The translations under genes and the position numbers were made by a program. DNA of 64,000 nucleotides. Origin: Silanimonas sp. Its GTDB lineage: Bacteria; Pseudomonadota; Gammaproteobacteria; Xanthomonadales; Xanthomonadaceae. The notes beneath the pieces were generated by a model that saw only the letters and a list, made by a program, of their open reading frames with translations, searched no databases and was not told where the DNA came from. The stretch is taken from the NCBI GenBank assembly GCA_018334015.1, contig JAGXTI010000025.1, positions 1 through 64,000 of the forward strand. Direction: 5' to 3'. Positions 51,934 through 61,555 of the stretch are shown here, piece by piece. The first letter of the stretch is position 1, and each line of letters opens with the position of its first letter.

Positions 51934-53661
51934 TCACGCCTCTTCCGTCACGCGCAGCACTTCCTCGATGGTGGTCAGGCCGGCCAGCGCCTTGACCAGG
52001 CCATCCTCGTGCATGGTGCGCATGCCGCGGGCGCGGGCCTCGCGTTCGATTTCGCCGCTGGTGGCGTGCTGCATGACGAGCTTGCGGATGGCGTCGTCGA
52101 CCACGAGGAACTCCATGATCGTGGTGCGACCGAGGTAGCCGGTCGGCGTCAGCGTGGATGGCTTCGGACGGTACAGGTGGATCGTCCCTTCCGACTGCAG
52201 GCGGCGCAGGCCGAACTTCTCGATCTCCTCGGCACTCGCCTCGTAGCGCTCAGCGTGCGTCGGCTCGAGCTTCCGCACCAAGCGCTGGCCGAGGATGCCG
52301 TTGATCGTCGAGGTCAGCAGGTAGTCCTCCACACCCATGTCGAGCAGGCGGGTGATGCCGCCGGCCGCACTGTTGGTGTGCAGGGTGCTGAGCACGAGAT
52401 GGCCGGTGAGCGCGGACTGGATGGCGATCTTCGCGGTCTCGAGGTCGCGCATCTCGCCGATCATGATGATGTCGGGGTCCTGGCGGACGATGCTGCGCAG
52501 CGCCGTCGCGAAGTCGAGGCCGATCTGCGCCTTGGCCTGGATCTGGTTGATGCCCTCGATCTGGTACTCGACCGGGTCTTCGACCGTGATGATCTTGACG
52601 TCGTCGGTGTTGAGCTTCGACAGTGCGGTGTAGAGCGTGGTGGTCTTGCCCGAGCCGGTGGGGCCGGTGACGAGAAGGATGCCGTGCGGCTGCTCGAGCA
52701 CGCGCATGAACTGCGGCAGCAGCGCATCGGTGAAGCCGAGGCTGTGGAAGTCGAACACCACCGACTCACGATCAAGCAGGCGCATCACCACACTCTCGCC
52801 GTGCTGCGTCGGCACGGTGCTCACGCGCAGGTCGAGCTCCTTGCCCTGCACGCGCACCATGATGCGGCCGTCCTGCGGCAGGCGGCGCTCGGCGATGTTG
52901 AGCTTGGCCATGATCTTGATGCGCGAGATCACCGCCGCGGTCAGGGCGGCCGGTGGGCTCTCGGCGTCGATCAGCACGCCGTCGATGCGGTAGCGCACCT
53001 TCAGCCGGGTTTCGAAAGGCTCGATGTGGATGTCGGAGGCGCGGGTTTCGACCGCGCGCTGGATCAGCAGGTTCACGAGGCGGATCACCGGCGCTTCGGA
53101 GGCGAGGTCGCGCAGGTGCTCGACGTCGTCTTCCTCGCGCGACTCCTCGCCGACGTCCTCGATGATGCTCCCCAGCGCGCTGCGGCCCTGGCCGTAGTAG
53201 CGCTCGATGAGATCGGCAATCTCGGAGCGCAGGCCGATCGCCAGACGCACCTCGCGACCGGTGGCGAGCCGCACGGCATCGGCCAGGTAGGCGTCCTGCG
53301 GGTCGGCGCAGAGCACCGCCACCGAATGTTCGTCCTCGCCAACCGGACAGATGGCGTGGTGCTTCAGGAACTTCACCGACAGGCTGACGTTGGTCGGCGG
53401 CACCTCCGGGCAGTCCTTGGCCGCCATCAGCGGCAGGCCGAGCACTTCGCCCAACACCTCGGCCATGTCGCGCTCGGAGACCATGCCGAGCTTCACCAGC
53501 AGGCCGGGCAGGCCGCCGCCGGTTTCGACGCGCAGGCGTTCGGCGCGGGCGAGGTCGCTGTCCTTGAGCCGGCCACGGGCGAGCAGGGCGGCGGCGATGC
53601 GGACGTCGGACTCGGTGTCGGGGCCGCTTTCGGGAGGGGCGAGGGCGTCGGTGTCAGCCAT
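51934..53661 (-). CDS. gspE: Type II secretion ATPase GspE (XpsE)
   Basis: GspE is the cytoplasmic hexameric ATPase of the system. The 575-residue protein starts MADTDALAPPESG, has an N1E/MshEN domain at about 18-165, and a RecA-like core with Walker A GPTGSGKTTTLY, Asp box ITVEDPVEY, Walker B DIIMIGEMRDLETA and His box GHLVLSTLHTNSA. The C-terminal metal-binding region lacks all four cysteines of the usual CxxC pairs (it reads LEPTHAERY and YRPKPSTLTPTGYLGRT). It is the first gene of the long operon; upstream is the repeat block 53662-54261. Confidence 0.97.
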   Translation of the reverse strand: MADTDALAPPESGPDTESDVRIAAALLARGRLKDSDLARAERLRVETGGGLPGLLVKLGMVSERDMAEVLGEVLGLPLMAAKDCPEVPPTNVSLSVKFLKHHAICPVGEDEHSVAVLCADPQDAYLADAVRLATGREVRLAIGLRSEIADLIERYYGQGRSALGSIIEDVGEESREEDDVEHLRDLASEAPVIRLVNLLIQRAVETRASDIHIEPFETRLKVRYRIDGVLIDAESPPAALTAAVISRIKIMAKLNIAERRLPQDGRIMVRVQGKELDLRVSTVPTQHGESVVMRLLDRESVVFDFHSLGFTDALLPQFMRVLEQPHGILLVTGPTGSGKTTTLYTALSKLNTDDVKIITVEDPVEYQIEGINQIQAKAQIGLDFATALRSIVRQDPDIIMIGEMRDLETAKIAIQSALTGHLVLSTLHTNSAAGGITRLLDMGVEDYLLTSTINGILGQRLVRKLEPTHAERYEASAEEIEKFGLRRLQSEGTIHLYRPKPSTLTPTGYLGRTTIMEFLVVDDAIRKLVMQHATSGEIEREARARGMRTMHEDGLVKALAGLTTIEEVLRVTEEA

Positions 53662-54261
53662 CGTCCAAGCGTAGCAGGGGCGCATGGCGGTGGGTCGGTG
53701 GTGCCCGCCATCCTGCCCGCCTGCCCGCCTGCCCGCGCCTGCCCTCGCGCCCGCCATGCGGGGCCGTGGGTCCGGGCTGGCGCGGGACGCCTGCCCTTCG
53801 CGCCTGCCACGCCGGGCCGTGGGTCCGGGCTGGCGTGGGACGCCTGCCCTTCGCGCCTGCCACGCCGGGCCATGGGTCACCGCCGGCGACGGCTACGCGT
53901 CACGCTCCGCAGTCGCCGGACGGCGCACGTCCTGTGCGCCTCTGGGTGATCCCATGGCCCGCGGGCGCGGCGCATGATGCATATCTCACGGCCATCAGGC
54001 GTGGCGCGCTGTGGTGGTGCAGGGCGGGGAAGGCCCAGCACAGCGACTCTCCAGCCCGCCGCGCGCGTGGGGGCTGACGAACCCGGAGCGAGGCAGGACG
54101 CCGAGCGACGGCGCGTATGGAGCGGGACGCGGAATCCGCGCCGGCCGCGTCCGCAGACCCAGCGCAGGCAGGCGGGCTGGCATCTCGCACAGACCGTGAC
54201 CCATGGCCCTGCGCGGCAGGCGTTGCGACTGGGCCCAGCGTGGCAGGCGCGCAAAAAACCC
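53662..54261. repeat. Gene-free repeat block between gspE and purL
   Basis: About 600 bp with no credible gene. The left part (53701-53752) is CCTGCCCG-type short repeats, followed by the 53-bp tandem array. The interior at about 54070-54185 shares phase and several blocks with the dispersed repeats at 1-536 and 5905-6980, notably a GGAGCGGGACGCGGA core at 54119-54133, but is strongly diverged. The right end at 54190-54250 is an inverted relative of the 53-bp unit (GACCCATGGCCC and CGTGGCAGGCGCGC). A T6 run on the minus strand at 54258-54253 just after the purL stop may aid termination. The promoter of gspE must lie here but no clear hexamers were found. Confidence 0.75.
53761..53875. repeat. 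53-bp tandem repeat
   Basis: Two near-identical 53-bp units occupy 53761-53813 and 53814-53866, differing at one base, and a third begins at 53867. Each starts with GGGCCGTGGGTCCGGGCTGG and ends with CGCCTGCCACGCC. The period is not a multiple of three, arguing against coding use. Confidence 0.9.
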
Positions 54262-57200
54262 TCAGCCCACGAACACCCGCGCATTGCGGAACAGCCGCAG
54301 CCAGGGCGAAGCCTCGCCCCAGGCCGCCGGCGCCCAACTCAGTTGCACCGTGCGGAAGACCCGCTCCGGGTGCGGCATCATCAACGTCGCCCGGCCATCG
54401 CGTGAACTCAGGCCAGCGATGCCCTCCGGCGATCCGTTCGGATTGGCCGGGTAAGCCTGCGTGGCCTGCCCCTCGGCGTCGACATAACGCATCGCCACCG
54501 CGGCCAGTTCGCGGTGCGCATCCTCGGCGAACAGCGCCCTGCCCTCGCCGTGCGAAACGACGATGGGCAGGCGCGATCCGGCCATGCCGGCCAGCAGCAA
54601 CGAGGGCGAGTCCTCGATGAGTACCTGCGCCACGCGCGCCTCGTACTGCTCGCTTTCGTTGCGCACGAAACGCGGCCAGTGTTCGGCGCCGGGCACGAGG
54701 TCCTTGAGCTGCGCCAGCATCTGGCAGCCGTTGCACACACCGAGGCTGAAGGTGTCGCCGCGCTCGAAAAACGCCGCGAACTGCTCGCGCAGGCGCTCGC
54801 GGGTGAGGATCGAGATGGCCCAGCCGCGGCCGGCGCCCAGCACATCGCCGTAGCTGAAGCCGCCGCAGGCGGCGAGGCCCTTGAAACCATCGAGCCGCAC
54901 GCGGCCCTCGATGAGGTCGCTCATGTGCACGTCGACGGCGGTGAAACCGGCGCGGTCGAAGGCGGCCGCCATCTCGATCTGGCCGTTGACGCCCTGCTCG
55001 CGGAGGATGGCGACGCGGGGTCGCACGCCGGTGGCGATGTGGGGCGCGGCGGGGTCTTCGGCCGGATCGAAGCCGAGTTTCGGGACGATGCCCGGATCAT
55101 CGAAGCGGCGACGCGCCTCGCGTTCGGCATCGGCGCAAGCCGGGTCGTCGCGACGCTGCTGCATGGCGTGGCTGGTGGTCCACCAGGCATCGAACAGCTC
55201 GGTCCACGACCATTCGGCGAGCAGCCTGCCCTCGTCGCTCACCCGCACACGCGGCGCAGCCACTGGACGGCCGATGCGCTGCGCGCATTCGGTGAGGTGA
55301 TGACGCTCGACGAGGTCGGCGAAGGCGGCGCGATCCTCGACGGCCACCTGCACCACCGCGCCCAGTTCCTCGGCGAACAGACTACGGAAAGCGTCATCGC
55401 CCCAGCCGTCGAGCCGCAGTTCGAGTCCGGTATGGCCGGCGAAAGCCATCTCGCTCAAGCAGGCGAAAGCACCGCCGTCGCTGCGGTCGTGGTAGGCGAG
55501 CAGCAGGCCGGCCGTGCGCGCTTCGGCGATGAGCGCCACGAAATCGCGCAAACGCTGCGGATCGTCGAGGTCGGGCGGCGTGCCGCCGAACGCGTTGTAG
55601 CACTGCGCGAGAATCGAGCCACCGAGCCGTTTCTTGCCGGCGCCGAGGCCGATCAGCCAGAGCTCCGAATCGACACCACGCTTCAAGTCGGGCGTGAGCT
55701 GGCCGCGCACATCGGTGACCCGGGCGAAGGCGGTGACCACCAGCGACACCGGCGAGACCGCGGCCTGCGGGCCTTCCGGCGCGAGCCACTGCGCCTGCAT
55801 CGAGAGCGAGTCCTTGCCGACCGGGATCGACAGTTCGAGCGCCGGACAGAGTTCAAGCCCCACGGCCTTGACCGCATCGAACAGGGCGGCGTCCTCGCCG
55901 GGGTGGCCGGCCGCGGCCATCCAGTTGGCCGAGAGCTTCACCTCCTCCAGTGCAGCGATCGGTGCGGCGATCAGGTTGGTGATGGCTTCACCCACCGCCA
56001 TGCGCGCCGAGGCCGCAGCGTCGATCAGGGCCAGCGGCGTGCGTTCACCGATTGCCATCGCTTCGCCCGCAACACCCTGGAAATCGGTCAGCGTGATGGC
56101 GACATCGGCCACCGGCAATTGCCAGGGACCGACCATCGGGTCGCGGGCGGTGAGACCACCCACACTGCGATCGCCGATGGTGATGAGGAAGCTCTTGCTC
56201 GCCACCGTCGGGTGCGCGAGCACGCGCAGACCGGCCTCGCGCAGGTCGAGTGCCGCGGTGTCGAGCTTCGGCCAGCGCGTTGGCGTGTGGTGGCGGGTGT
56301 CGCGGAGCATCTTCGGCGGCTTGCCGAACAGTACGCTCATCGGCAGGTCGATCGGCCGCGAGCCGTCATCGGCTTCCAGCACCAGCCGCTCCTCGGCGGT
56401 CGCCACGCCGACCGCCGCAAAGGGGCAGCGTTCGCGCCGGCAAAGTGCGCTGAAGGCGGTCAGGTGCTCCGGTGCGATGCCCAGGACGTAGCGCTCCTGC
56501 GCCTCGTTGCACCAGAGCTGCATCGGCGACAGGGAAGCGTCGTCGCTCGGGATCTTCGCCATCTGGATGCGGCCGCCCAAGCCCGCGTCGTGCAGCAGCT
56601 CCGGGATGGCGTTCGACAGGCCACCGGCGCCGACGTCGTGGAAGGCGCGGATCGGATTGGCGTCGCCCAGCGCCACGCAGCGGTCGATGACCTCCTGCAC
56701 ACGGCGCTCCATCTCCGGGTTGTCGCGCTGCACCGAGGCGAAATCGAGGTCCTCGCTGCTCTGGCCGCTGCTGAGCGAACTGGCCGCACCGCCGCCCAGA
56801 CCGATCAGCATCGCCGGGCCGCCGATCACGATGACGAGGTCGCCCTCGCGCAGGCCGAGCTTCTTCACCTGCCCGCGGTCGATGGCGCCAAGGCCGCCGG
56901 CCAGCATGATCGGCTTGTCGTAGGCGCGCACAAGACCCGGTGTTGCGGTCGGCAGCTCGAAACTGCGGAAGTAGCCGCACAGTGCCGGACGGCCGAATTC
57001 GTTGTTGAAGGCGGCCGCACCGAGCGGGCCATCGCGCATGATCTCGAAGGCACTCGCCATGCGCGGGTTGAGCGGGCGCGGCTGCTCCCAGGGCTGCGGT
57101 GCTCCGGGGATGCGCAGGTGCGACACGGTGAAACCGGTGAGGCCGGCTTTGGGCTTGCCGCCACGGCCGGTGGCGCCCTCGTCACGGATCTCGCCGCCGG

Positions 57201-58113
57201 CGCCGGTGGCGCTACCGGCGAAGGGTGCGATCGCCGTCGGGTGGTTGTGGGTCTCGACCTTGATGCAGAAAGCGCTGTCGGCAAGCGGTTCGACGCGGTA
57301 CTCGCCGCTGTCGGCCTCGGGGCGGAAACGCCGGCCCGGATGGCCCTCGACCACGGCGGCATTGTCGGCGTAGGCGGTCAAGGTGAACTGCGGCGTGGCG
57401 GCGTGGGTCGCCTTGATCATCTGGAACAGCGAGTGGGTCTGCGCCTCGCCGTCGAGGGTCCAGCTCGCGTTGAAGATCTTGTGCCGGCAGTGCTCGGAGT
57501 TCGCCTGCGCGAACATCATCAGCTCGGCGTCGGTCGCCGGGCGGCCCAGCTGGGTGTAGGCGTCCTGCAGGTAGGCGATCTCGTCCTCCGAGAGTGCCAG
57601 TCCGAGGCGCGAATTCGCCGCGGCGAGGTCGGCCGGCGCGATGTGCTCGACCGCGCCCTTCGGCGGCAGGCGGAACAGGGCCGCCGCCTCGTCGAGCGAG
57701 GCCAGCAGCGACTGCGTCATCGGGTCGTGCAGCAGGCGCGAGAGGCGATGCGCGGTGTCGGCGTCGGCCGGCCAGTTCACCAGGTCGATGCGCAGACCGC
57801 GTTCGACCCGGGCCACCGCATGCCCGGCCCCTTGCAGGATTTCGACGGCCTTGCTGGCCCAGGGCGAGCGCGTGCCGAGCCGTGGCACCACGAAGCGGCT
57901 CACCGCACCCGGGGGCGTCGGCGTACTGGCGATGCAGCCTTCGAGGATGGCGCCGACGGCGCCGGCATCGACGCTGGCGCCGTCTTTCGGCTGCAGCAGG
58001 TAAATATGCTGGCTGCTCAACACCTCGAGCGTAGGATGGACAGTTCGGCATTCGGCCAGAAGACGCTGCAGGCGGAAAGCGGACAGGGCCGGCAGGCCCT
58101 CGAGCACGATCAT
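54262..58113 (-). CDS. purL: Phosphoribosylformylglycinamidine synthase PurL (large, single-chain)
   Basis: PurL makes formylglycinamidine ribonucleotide from FGAR, glutamine and ATP, the fourth step of purine synthesis. The 1283-residue length is that of the fused gammaproteobacterial enzyme. The FGAM synthetase halves carry [32 protein letters not shown] and [11 protein letters not shown]. The C-terminal glutaminase has [14 protein letters not shown], the nucleophile in [10 protein letters not shown], and the His/Glu dyad in MMPHPERVF. It overlaps dsbC by four bases. Confidence 0.98.
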   Translation of the reverse strand: MIVLEGLPALSAFRLQRLLAECRTVHPTLEVLSSQHIYLLQPKDGASVDAGAVGAILEGCIASTPTPPGAVSRFVVPRLGTRSPWASKAVEILQGAGHAVARVERGLRIDLVNWPADADTAHRLSRLLHDPMTQSLLASLDEAAALFRLPPKGAVEHIAPADLAAANSRLGLALSEDEIAYLQDAYTQLGRPATDAELMMFAQANSEHCRHKIFNASWTLDGEAQTHSLFQMIKATHAATPQFTLTAYADNAAVVEGHPGRRFRPEADSGEYRVEPLADSAFCIKVETHNHPTAIAPFAGSATGAGGEIRDEGATGRGGKPKAGLTGFTVSHLRIPGAPQPWEQPRPLNPRMASAFEIMRDGPLGAAAFNNEFGRPALCGYFRSFELPTATPGLVRAYDKPIMLAGGLGAIDRGQVKKLGLREGDLVIVIGGPAMLIGLGGGAASSLSSGQSSEDLDFASVQRDNPEMERRVQEVIDRCVALGDANPIRAFHDVGAGGLSNAIPELLHDAGLGGRIQMAKIPSDDASLSPMQLWCNEAQERYVLGIAPEHLTAFSALCRRERCPFAAVGVATAEERLVLEADDGSRPIDLPMSVLFGKPPKMLRDTRHHTPTRWPKLDTAALDLREAGLRVLAHPTVASKSFLITIGDRSVGGLTARDPMVGPWQLPVADVAITLTDFQGVAGEAMAIGERTPLALIDAAASARMAVGEAITNLIAAPIAALEEVKLSANWMAAAGHPGEDAALFDAVKAVGLELCPALELSIPVGKDSLSMQAQWLAPEGPQAAVSPVSLVVTAFARVTDVRGQLTPDLKRGVDSELWLIGLGAGKKRLGGSILAQCYNAFGGTPPDLDDPQRLRDFVALIAEARTAGLLLAYHDRSDGGAFACLSEMAFAGHTGLELRLDGWGDDAFRSLFAEELGAVVQVAVEDRAAFADLVERHHLTECAQRIGRPVAAPRVRVSDEGRLLAEWSWTELFDAWWTTSHAMQQRRDDPACADAEREARRRFDDPGIVPKLGFDPAEDPAAPHIATGVRPRVAILREQGVNGQIEMAAAFDRAGFTAVDVHMSDLIEGRVRLDGFKGLAACGGFSYGDVLGAGRGWAISILTRERLREQFAAFFERGDTFSLGVCNGCQMLAQLKDLVPGAEHWPRFVRNESEQYEARVAQVLIEDSPSLLLAGMAGSRLPIVVSHGEGRALFAEDAHRELAAVAMRYVDAEGQATQAYPANPNGSPEGIAGLSSRDGRATLMMPHPERVFRTVQLSWAPAAWGEASPWLRLFRNARVFVG

Positions 58114-58874
58114 GGAGCGGCGGCCTGCCGCTGCAGGGCCTCCAGCGCCTGCAACATGCGGGCCGGCTCCAGGTAGCCGCCGATGTGGACCCCGGCGGCG
58201 GTGTAGATGGCCGGTGTGCCACTGACCCCGACCTCGCGGCCGAGGGCGAATTCACGGGCCACCGGGTTTTCGCACTCGCGCACCGGCACCGGCTTGCCGG
58301 CCTTGGCATCGGTCATGGCCTGGCGCGGGTCGCGGGCGCACCACACCGCCTCGGCCTGCGCCCAGGCCTCCGAGCCTTCGCCGGCCCGCGGAAAGAACAG
58401 GTACTCCACGGCGATGCCGAGCGCGTTGTACTCGGCGATCTTCTGGTGGAACAGCCGGCAGTAGCCGCAGCTGATGTCGGTGAACACCGTCACCGTGTGT
58501 TTGGGGTTGCGCGGGGCGAAGACGATGCGCTCGGCCGTCGGGATGGTCCGCAGGCCCTCGACCCGGAGCCTGTCCATCGCCACCTCGGTGAGGTTGCGGC
58601 GGGTCTGGAAATCGATCAATGCACCATCGAACACGTAGCGGCCGTCGTTGCTGACATAGAGCACGCGGCCAGCGATGACCACTTCGGTGAAGCCGGCGAT
58701 CGGGGCCGGACGCAGTTGCCGGATGCTCTGGCCCGGCAGGGCGGCGGCGATCGTGGCCCGCACGGCCGCTTCACCGGGTGCCGGGGCCGCGGCGGCCGGA
58801 GCAGGAGGCGTGGGCTGGGCGCAGGCGGCAAGGCCGGTGCCGAAAGCGAAGGCGAGCAGGAGGCGGCGGAGCAT
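58110..58874 (-). CDS. dsbC: Disulfide isomerase DsbC, predicted lipoprotein
   Basis: DsbC reshuffles wrong disulfides in the periplasm and is kept reduced by DsbD. The start giving [14 protein letters not shown] makes 254 residues. The signal peptide ends in LAAC, a lipobox, so the protein may be lipid-anchored, unlike the soluble E. coli enzyme. A Pro/Ala linker, a dimerisation domain at about 45-110 and a thioredoxin fold with [13 protein letters not shown] (CGYC) and cis-Pro GVSGTPAIY follow. The gene order xerD-dsbC-purL is usual in this family. Confidence 0.93.
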   Translation of the reverse strand: MLRRLLLAFAFGTGLAACAQPTPPAPAAAAPAPGEAAVRATIAAALPGQSIRQLRPAPIAGFTEVVIAGRVLYVSNDGRYVFDGALIDFQTRRNLTEVAMDRLRVEGLRTIPTAERIVFAPRNPKHTVTVFTDISCGYCRLFHQKIAEYNALGIAVEYLFFPRAGEGSEAWAQAEAVWCARDPRQAMTDAKAGKPVPVRECENPVAREFALGREVGVSGTPAIYTAAGVHIGGYLEPARMLQALEALQRQAAAP

Positions 58875-58957
58875 GGCTGGGGGCGGGTCGGCAGGCGGAG
58901 GCGCGGGCCGGTATTGAAGCACAAGCACCCCCCGGCAGTGCCGGCCGGCAAGGTCGT

Positions 58958-59920
58958 TCAGCCGCGCGGATGGTGGGCGGCGTGCAGGCGTTTCAGGCCC
59001 TCGCGGGCAAGGTGGGTGTAGATCTGGGTGGTGGACAGCGAGGCGTGGCCGAGCAGCATCTGCAACACACGCAGGTCGGCGCCGCGATTGAGCAGGTGGG
59101 TGGCGAAACTGTGGCGCAGGCCGTGCGGCGTGACCCGCGCCGGATCGATGCCGGCCCGCGCCGCCAGCGCCTTGAGCCGTGCCCAGAACTGCTGGCGGCT
59201 TGGTGCCTCGCCGTTGCCGGCCAGAAACAAGGCCGGCACCGCGCGACCACGGACCAAGGCCGGTCTTGCCTCGGCAAGGTAGCGTTCCAGCCAGTGCTGG
59301 GCCTCGGCACCGATCGGAACGAGGCGCTCCTTGCCGCCCTTGCCGCGCACCCGCACCACCCCCTGCCGCAGGTTCAAGGCGAGCGCCGGCAAGGCCACCA
59401 GTTCACTGACGCGCAGGCCGCTGGCGTAGAGCAGTTCCAGCATGGCGCGCTCGGCCAGACCCGCGGCCGTCGCCGGTTCCGGCGCCTGCAACAGGGCCTC
59501 GACCTCGGATTCGGTCAGCGCCTTGGGCAGGCTGCGCGGCAGGGCCGGGCGATCCAGCAGCGCGGTGGGGTCAGCGGCCACCCGGCCCTGGCGCAGGGCA
59601 TCGGCGAAAAAAGCCCGCAAGGCCGCCAGCAGGCGGGCGGTGCTGCGTGGCGCGTAACCGGCACCGCTGCGTTCGGCGAGCAGGGCGAACAGGTCCTCGC
59701 GACCGACCGAACGCAAGGAGCCGGCGCGCCGGCCGGCACACCAGCGGGCGACCAGGGTGAGGTCGCTGCGGTAGGCCGCGAGGGTGGCACGGCTGGCCCC
59801 GGTCTCGGCCCAGAAGCGGCGCAGGAAGGCCTCGATCTCGGCGCGGTCCGGCTCGGCCGGCGCAGGCCAGGCGGCCACACGCTGGCGGCGTTCGGCGGCG
59901 GTGCGGGGCAGGCTCGGCAT
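58958..59920 (-). CDS. xerD: Site-specific tyrosine recombinase XerD
   Basis: XerD acts with XerC at dif to resolve chromosome dimers. The 320-residue protein, starting MPSLPRTAAERRQR, has a SAM-like N-terminal domain (FLRRFWAETGASRATLAAYRSDL) and a catalytic domain with Arg in ASGLRVSEL, Lys in GKGGKERLVPIG, HGLRHSFATHLL (His and Arg), LGHASLSTTQIYTHL (His and Tyr). The N-terminal extension is about 20 residues longer than the E. coli protein. The identity as XerD rather than XerC rests on synteny with dsbC and purL. Confidence 0.92.
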   Translation of the reverse strand: MPSLPRTAAERRQRVAAWPAPAEPDRAEIEAFLRRFWAETGASRATLAAYRSDLTLVARWCAGRRAGSLRSVGREDLFALLAERSGAGYAPRSTARLLAALRAFFADALRQGRVAADPTALLDRPALPRSLPKALTESEVEALLQAPEPATAAGLAERAMLELLYASGLRVSELVALPALALNLRQGVVRVRGKGGKERLVPIGAEAQHWLERYLAEARPALVRGRAVPALFLAGNGEAPSRQQFWARLKALAARAGIDPARVTPHGLRHSFATHLLNRGADLRVLQMLLGHASLSTTQIYTHLAREGLKRLHAAHHPRG

Positions 59921-59955
59921 GCCGGCACTGTAGCCGCGCCGGCTATGCTTGCGCG

Positions 59956-60480
59956 ATGGACAAAACCGCCCCCCCGGCCACGCCGGCCCACCTCGGCTGG
60001 CGTCTTGCCGCCCTGAGCTACGACCTGTTCCCGGTGATCGCGCTGGTGTTCGCCGCCAGTGCCCTGATGCTGCTTGTGCGTGGCGGCGAACCGGTGACAC
60101 CGGAAAGTTTCGGTGCCTACCTCGAAATGGTCTGGCTGTGGGCGGTCTGCGGTGGTTATTTCGTGCTGAGCTGGCGCCGCGGCGGGCAGACCCTCGGGAT
60201 GCGGCCCTGGCGTCTGCGGGTGGTCGATGCCGAAGGCCGCAGCCCGGGCTGGTGGGCGCTGTGCGGCCGTTACGCCGGTGCCACCCTGCCCGCCCTGGGC
60301 GCGCTCTACCTTGCTGCTCTGCTGCCTTGGAGCGACCGCCTGATGCCCTACTGGATCGCCAGCGCGGTGGCGGTGGCCGGGCCGCTGTGGTCGATCTTCG
60401 ATCGCGAGTCGCGGGCGCTCTACGACTGCTGGTCGGGCACCCGCTTCGTGCGGCTCACACCCGTCGTCGCAGGCCCATGA
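59956..60480 (+). CDS. RDD-family membrane protein
   Basis: The 174-residue protein has an RDD domain: LGWRLAALSYDLFPVIAL near the N-terminus carries the Arg and the first Asp, GGQTLGMRPWRLRVV is the family's second landmark, and FDRESRALYDCWSGT contains the last conserved Asp. Three or four membrane segments are predicted. Function of the family is mixed; some members are implicated in ion homeostasis. It is divergent from xerD by 35 bp, and its 3' end overlaps the convergent lptG gene by 26 nt. Confidence 0.88.
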   Translation: MDKTAPPATPAHLGWRLAALSYDLFPVIALVFAASALMLLVRGGEPVTPESFGAYLEMVWLWAVCGGYFVLSWRRGGQTLGMRPWRLRVVDAEGRSPGWWALCGRYAGATLPALGALYLAALLPWSDRLMPYWIASAVAVAGPLWSIFDRESRALYDCWSGTRFVRLTPVVAGP

Positions 60481-61555
60481 TCCCCACCGCCACCAGCACC
60501 AGCACCGGCAGCAGGTGGGCCAGCAGCATCGGCAAGGCGTAGGCCACGGCCAGGTTGCCCAGCATCGGCTGCACCAGCCGGGCCAGCAGGGCGAACACGA
60601 TGCCGACCATCAGCCGCATGCCGAAACCGCCGCTGCGGCGCTGGCCGAAAGCGAAGGGCAGCGCGGCGAACACCAGCGCCAGCGTCGCCAAGGGATAGAA
60701 CACCTGCGACCAGAAGGCGTCTTCGAGGGTTCCGGTCGCCACGGCATTGCGCCGCCCCTGTTCGATCTGCTCGCGCAGGGTGCTGGAGGGGAGCAGGTCG
60801 GGCCGCATCAGTCCGGCCTCAATCGCGCCGGGCTTGAGCGCGGTGTCCCAGCGCTGCACGGCTTCAGCCTCGATGCTGGCGCTGCGGCCGTGGAAGCGTG
60901 TGCGCCGCACCTCATGCAGTTCCCAGCCGCGACCGGCGCGGTATTCGGCCGAGCGGGCCTCCTGCAGCCAGAGCAGGCGGCCCAGCGGATCGAAGGCATA
61001 GACCCGGACATCGGCGAACACCAGTACCGTCTCGCCATCGACAACCCGACGCTGACCACCGCGGGCCTGGAACACCTCGTTGCCCTCGCGCGCCCAGAGC
61101 ACGCCGCCGCCGGCCAAGGCCACCTCGCGCTGCATCGCTTCCAGCTTGATCGCCTGACCTTGGGTCTCGAAAGCCGGCACCAGCCATTCGCGCGCGGCCA
61201 TCAGTGGCAGGCTGAGCAGGCCGACGAAAACCAGCACGATGCCGGCGATGCGCAGCGGCGAGAGGCCGGCAGCGCGAAGTGCGACCAGTTCGGAGCGGGC
61301 CGCGTGGCCGCCCACCGCCAGCACCGTGCCGATCACCGCCGCCATCGGGAAGTTCTCGTAGAGCCGGCGCGGCACCTGCAGCAGCAGCACCAGCAGGGCC
61401 TGGGCCAGACCGTAGTCGCCCTGGCCGAAGTCGTCGACCTGGTCGAGCAAGGCGCCGATCAGGGCAAACCCGGTGAGCACGCCCCAGGTCGCAGTGATGG
61501 CGAAGGCGCTGGAACGCAACAGCAGGCGGACGTGGGCGGGCGGCCAGCGGTTCAT
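60455..61555 (-). CDS. lptG: LPS export permease LptG
   Basis: LptG with LptF forms the membrane part of LptB2FG, which extracts lipopolysaccharide from the inner membrane. The 366-residue protein, starting [13 protein letters not shown], has three N-terminal membrane helices, a periplasmic beta-jellyroll at about 140-265 ([19 protein letters not shown]), and three C-terminal helices with [16 protein letters not shown] and [15 protein letters not shown]. It overlaps lptF by four bases and lies downstream of it. Confidence 0.95.
   Translation of the reverse strand: MNRWPPAHVRLLLRSSAFAITATWGVLTGFALIGALLDQVDDFGQGDYGLAQALLVLLLQVPRRLYENFPMAAVIGTVLAVGGHAARSELVALRAAGLSPLRIAGIVLVFVGLLSLPLMAAREWLVPAFETQGQAIKLEAMQREVALAGGGVLWAREGNEVFQARGGQRRVVDGETVLVFADVRVYAFDPLGRLLWLQEARSAEYRAGRGWELHEVRRTRFHGRSASIEAEAVQRWDTALKPGAIEAGLMRPDLLPSSTLREQIEQGRRNAVATGTLEDAFWSQVFYPLATLALVFAALPFAFGQRRSGGFGMRLMVGIVFALLARLVQPMLGNLAVAYALPMLLAHLLPVLVLVAVGIMGLRRRV

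Noticed and set aside
53670..53880. N-terminal extension of GspE into the 53-bp repeats
   Set aside because: The extension would translate tandem repeat DNA with no similarity to GspE, and the chosen start gives the normal family length.
54514..58176. Plus-strand frame of more than 1200 codons opposite purL
   Set aside because: It mirrors purL codon structure and matches no family; purL is intact with all motifs.
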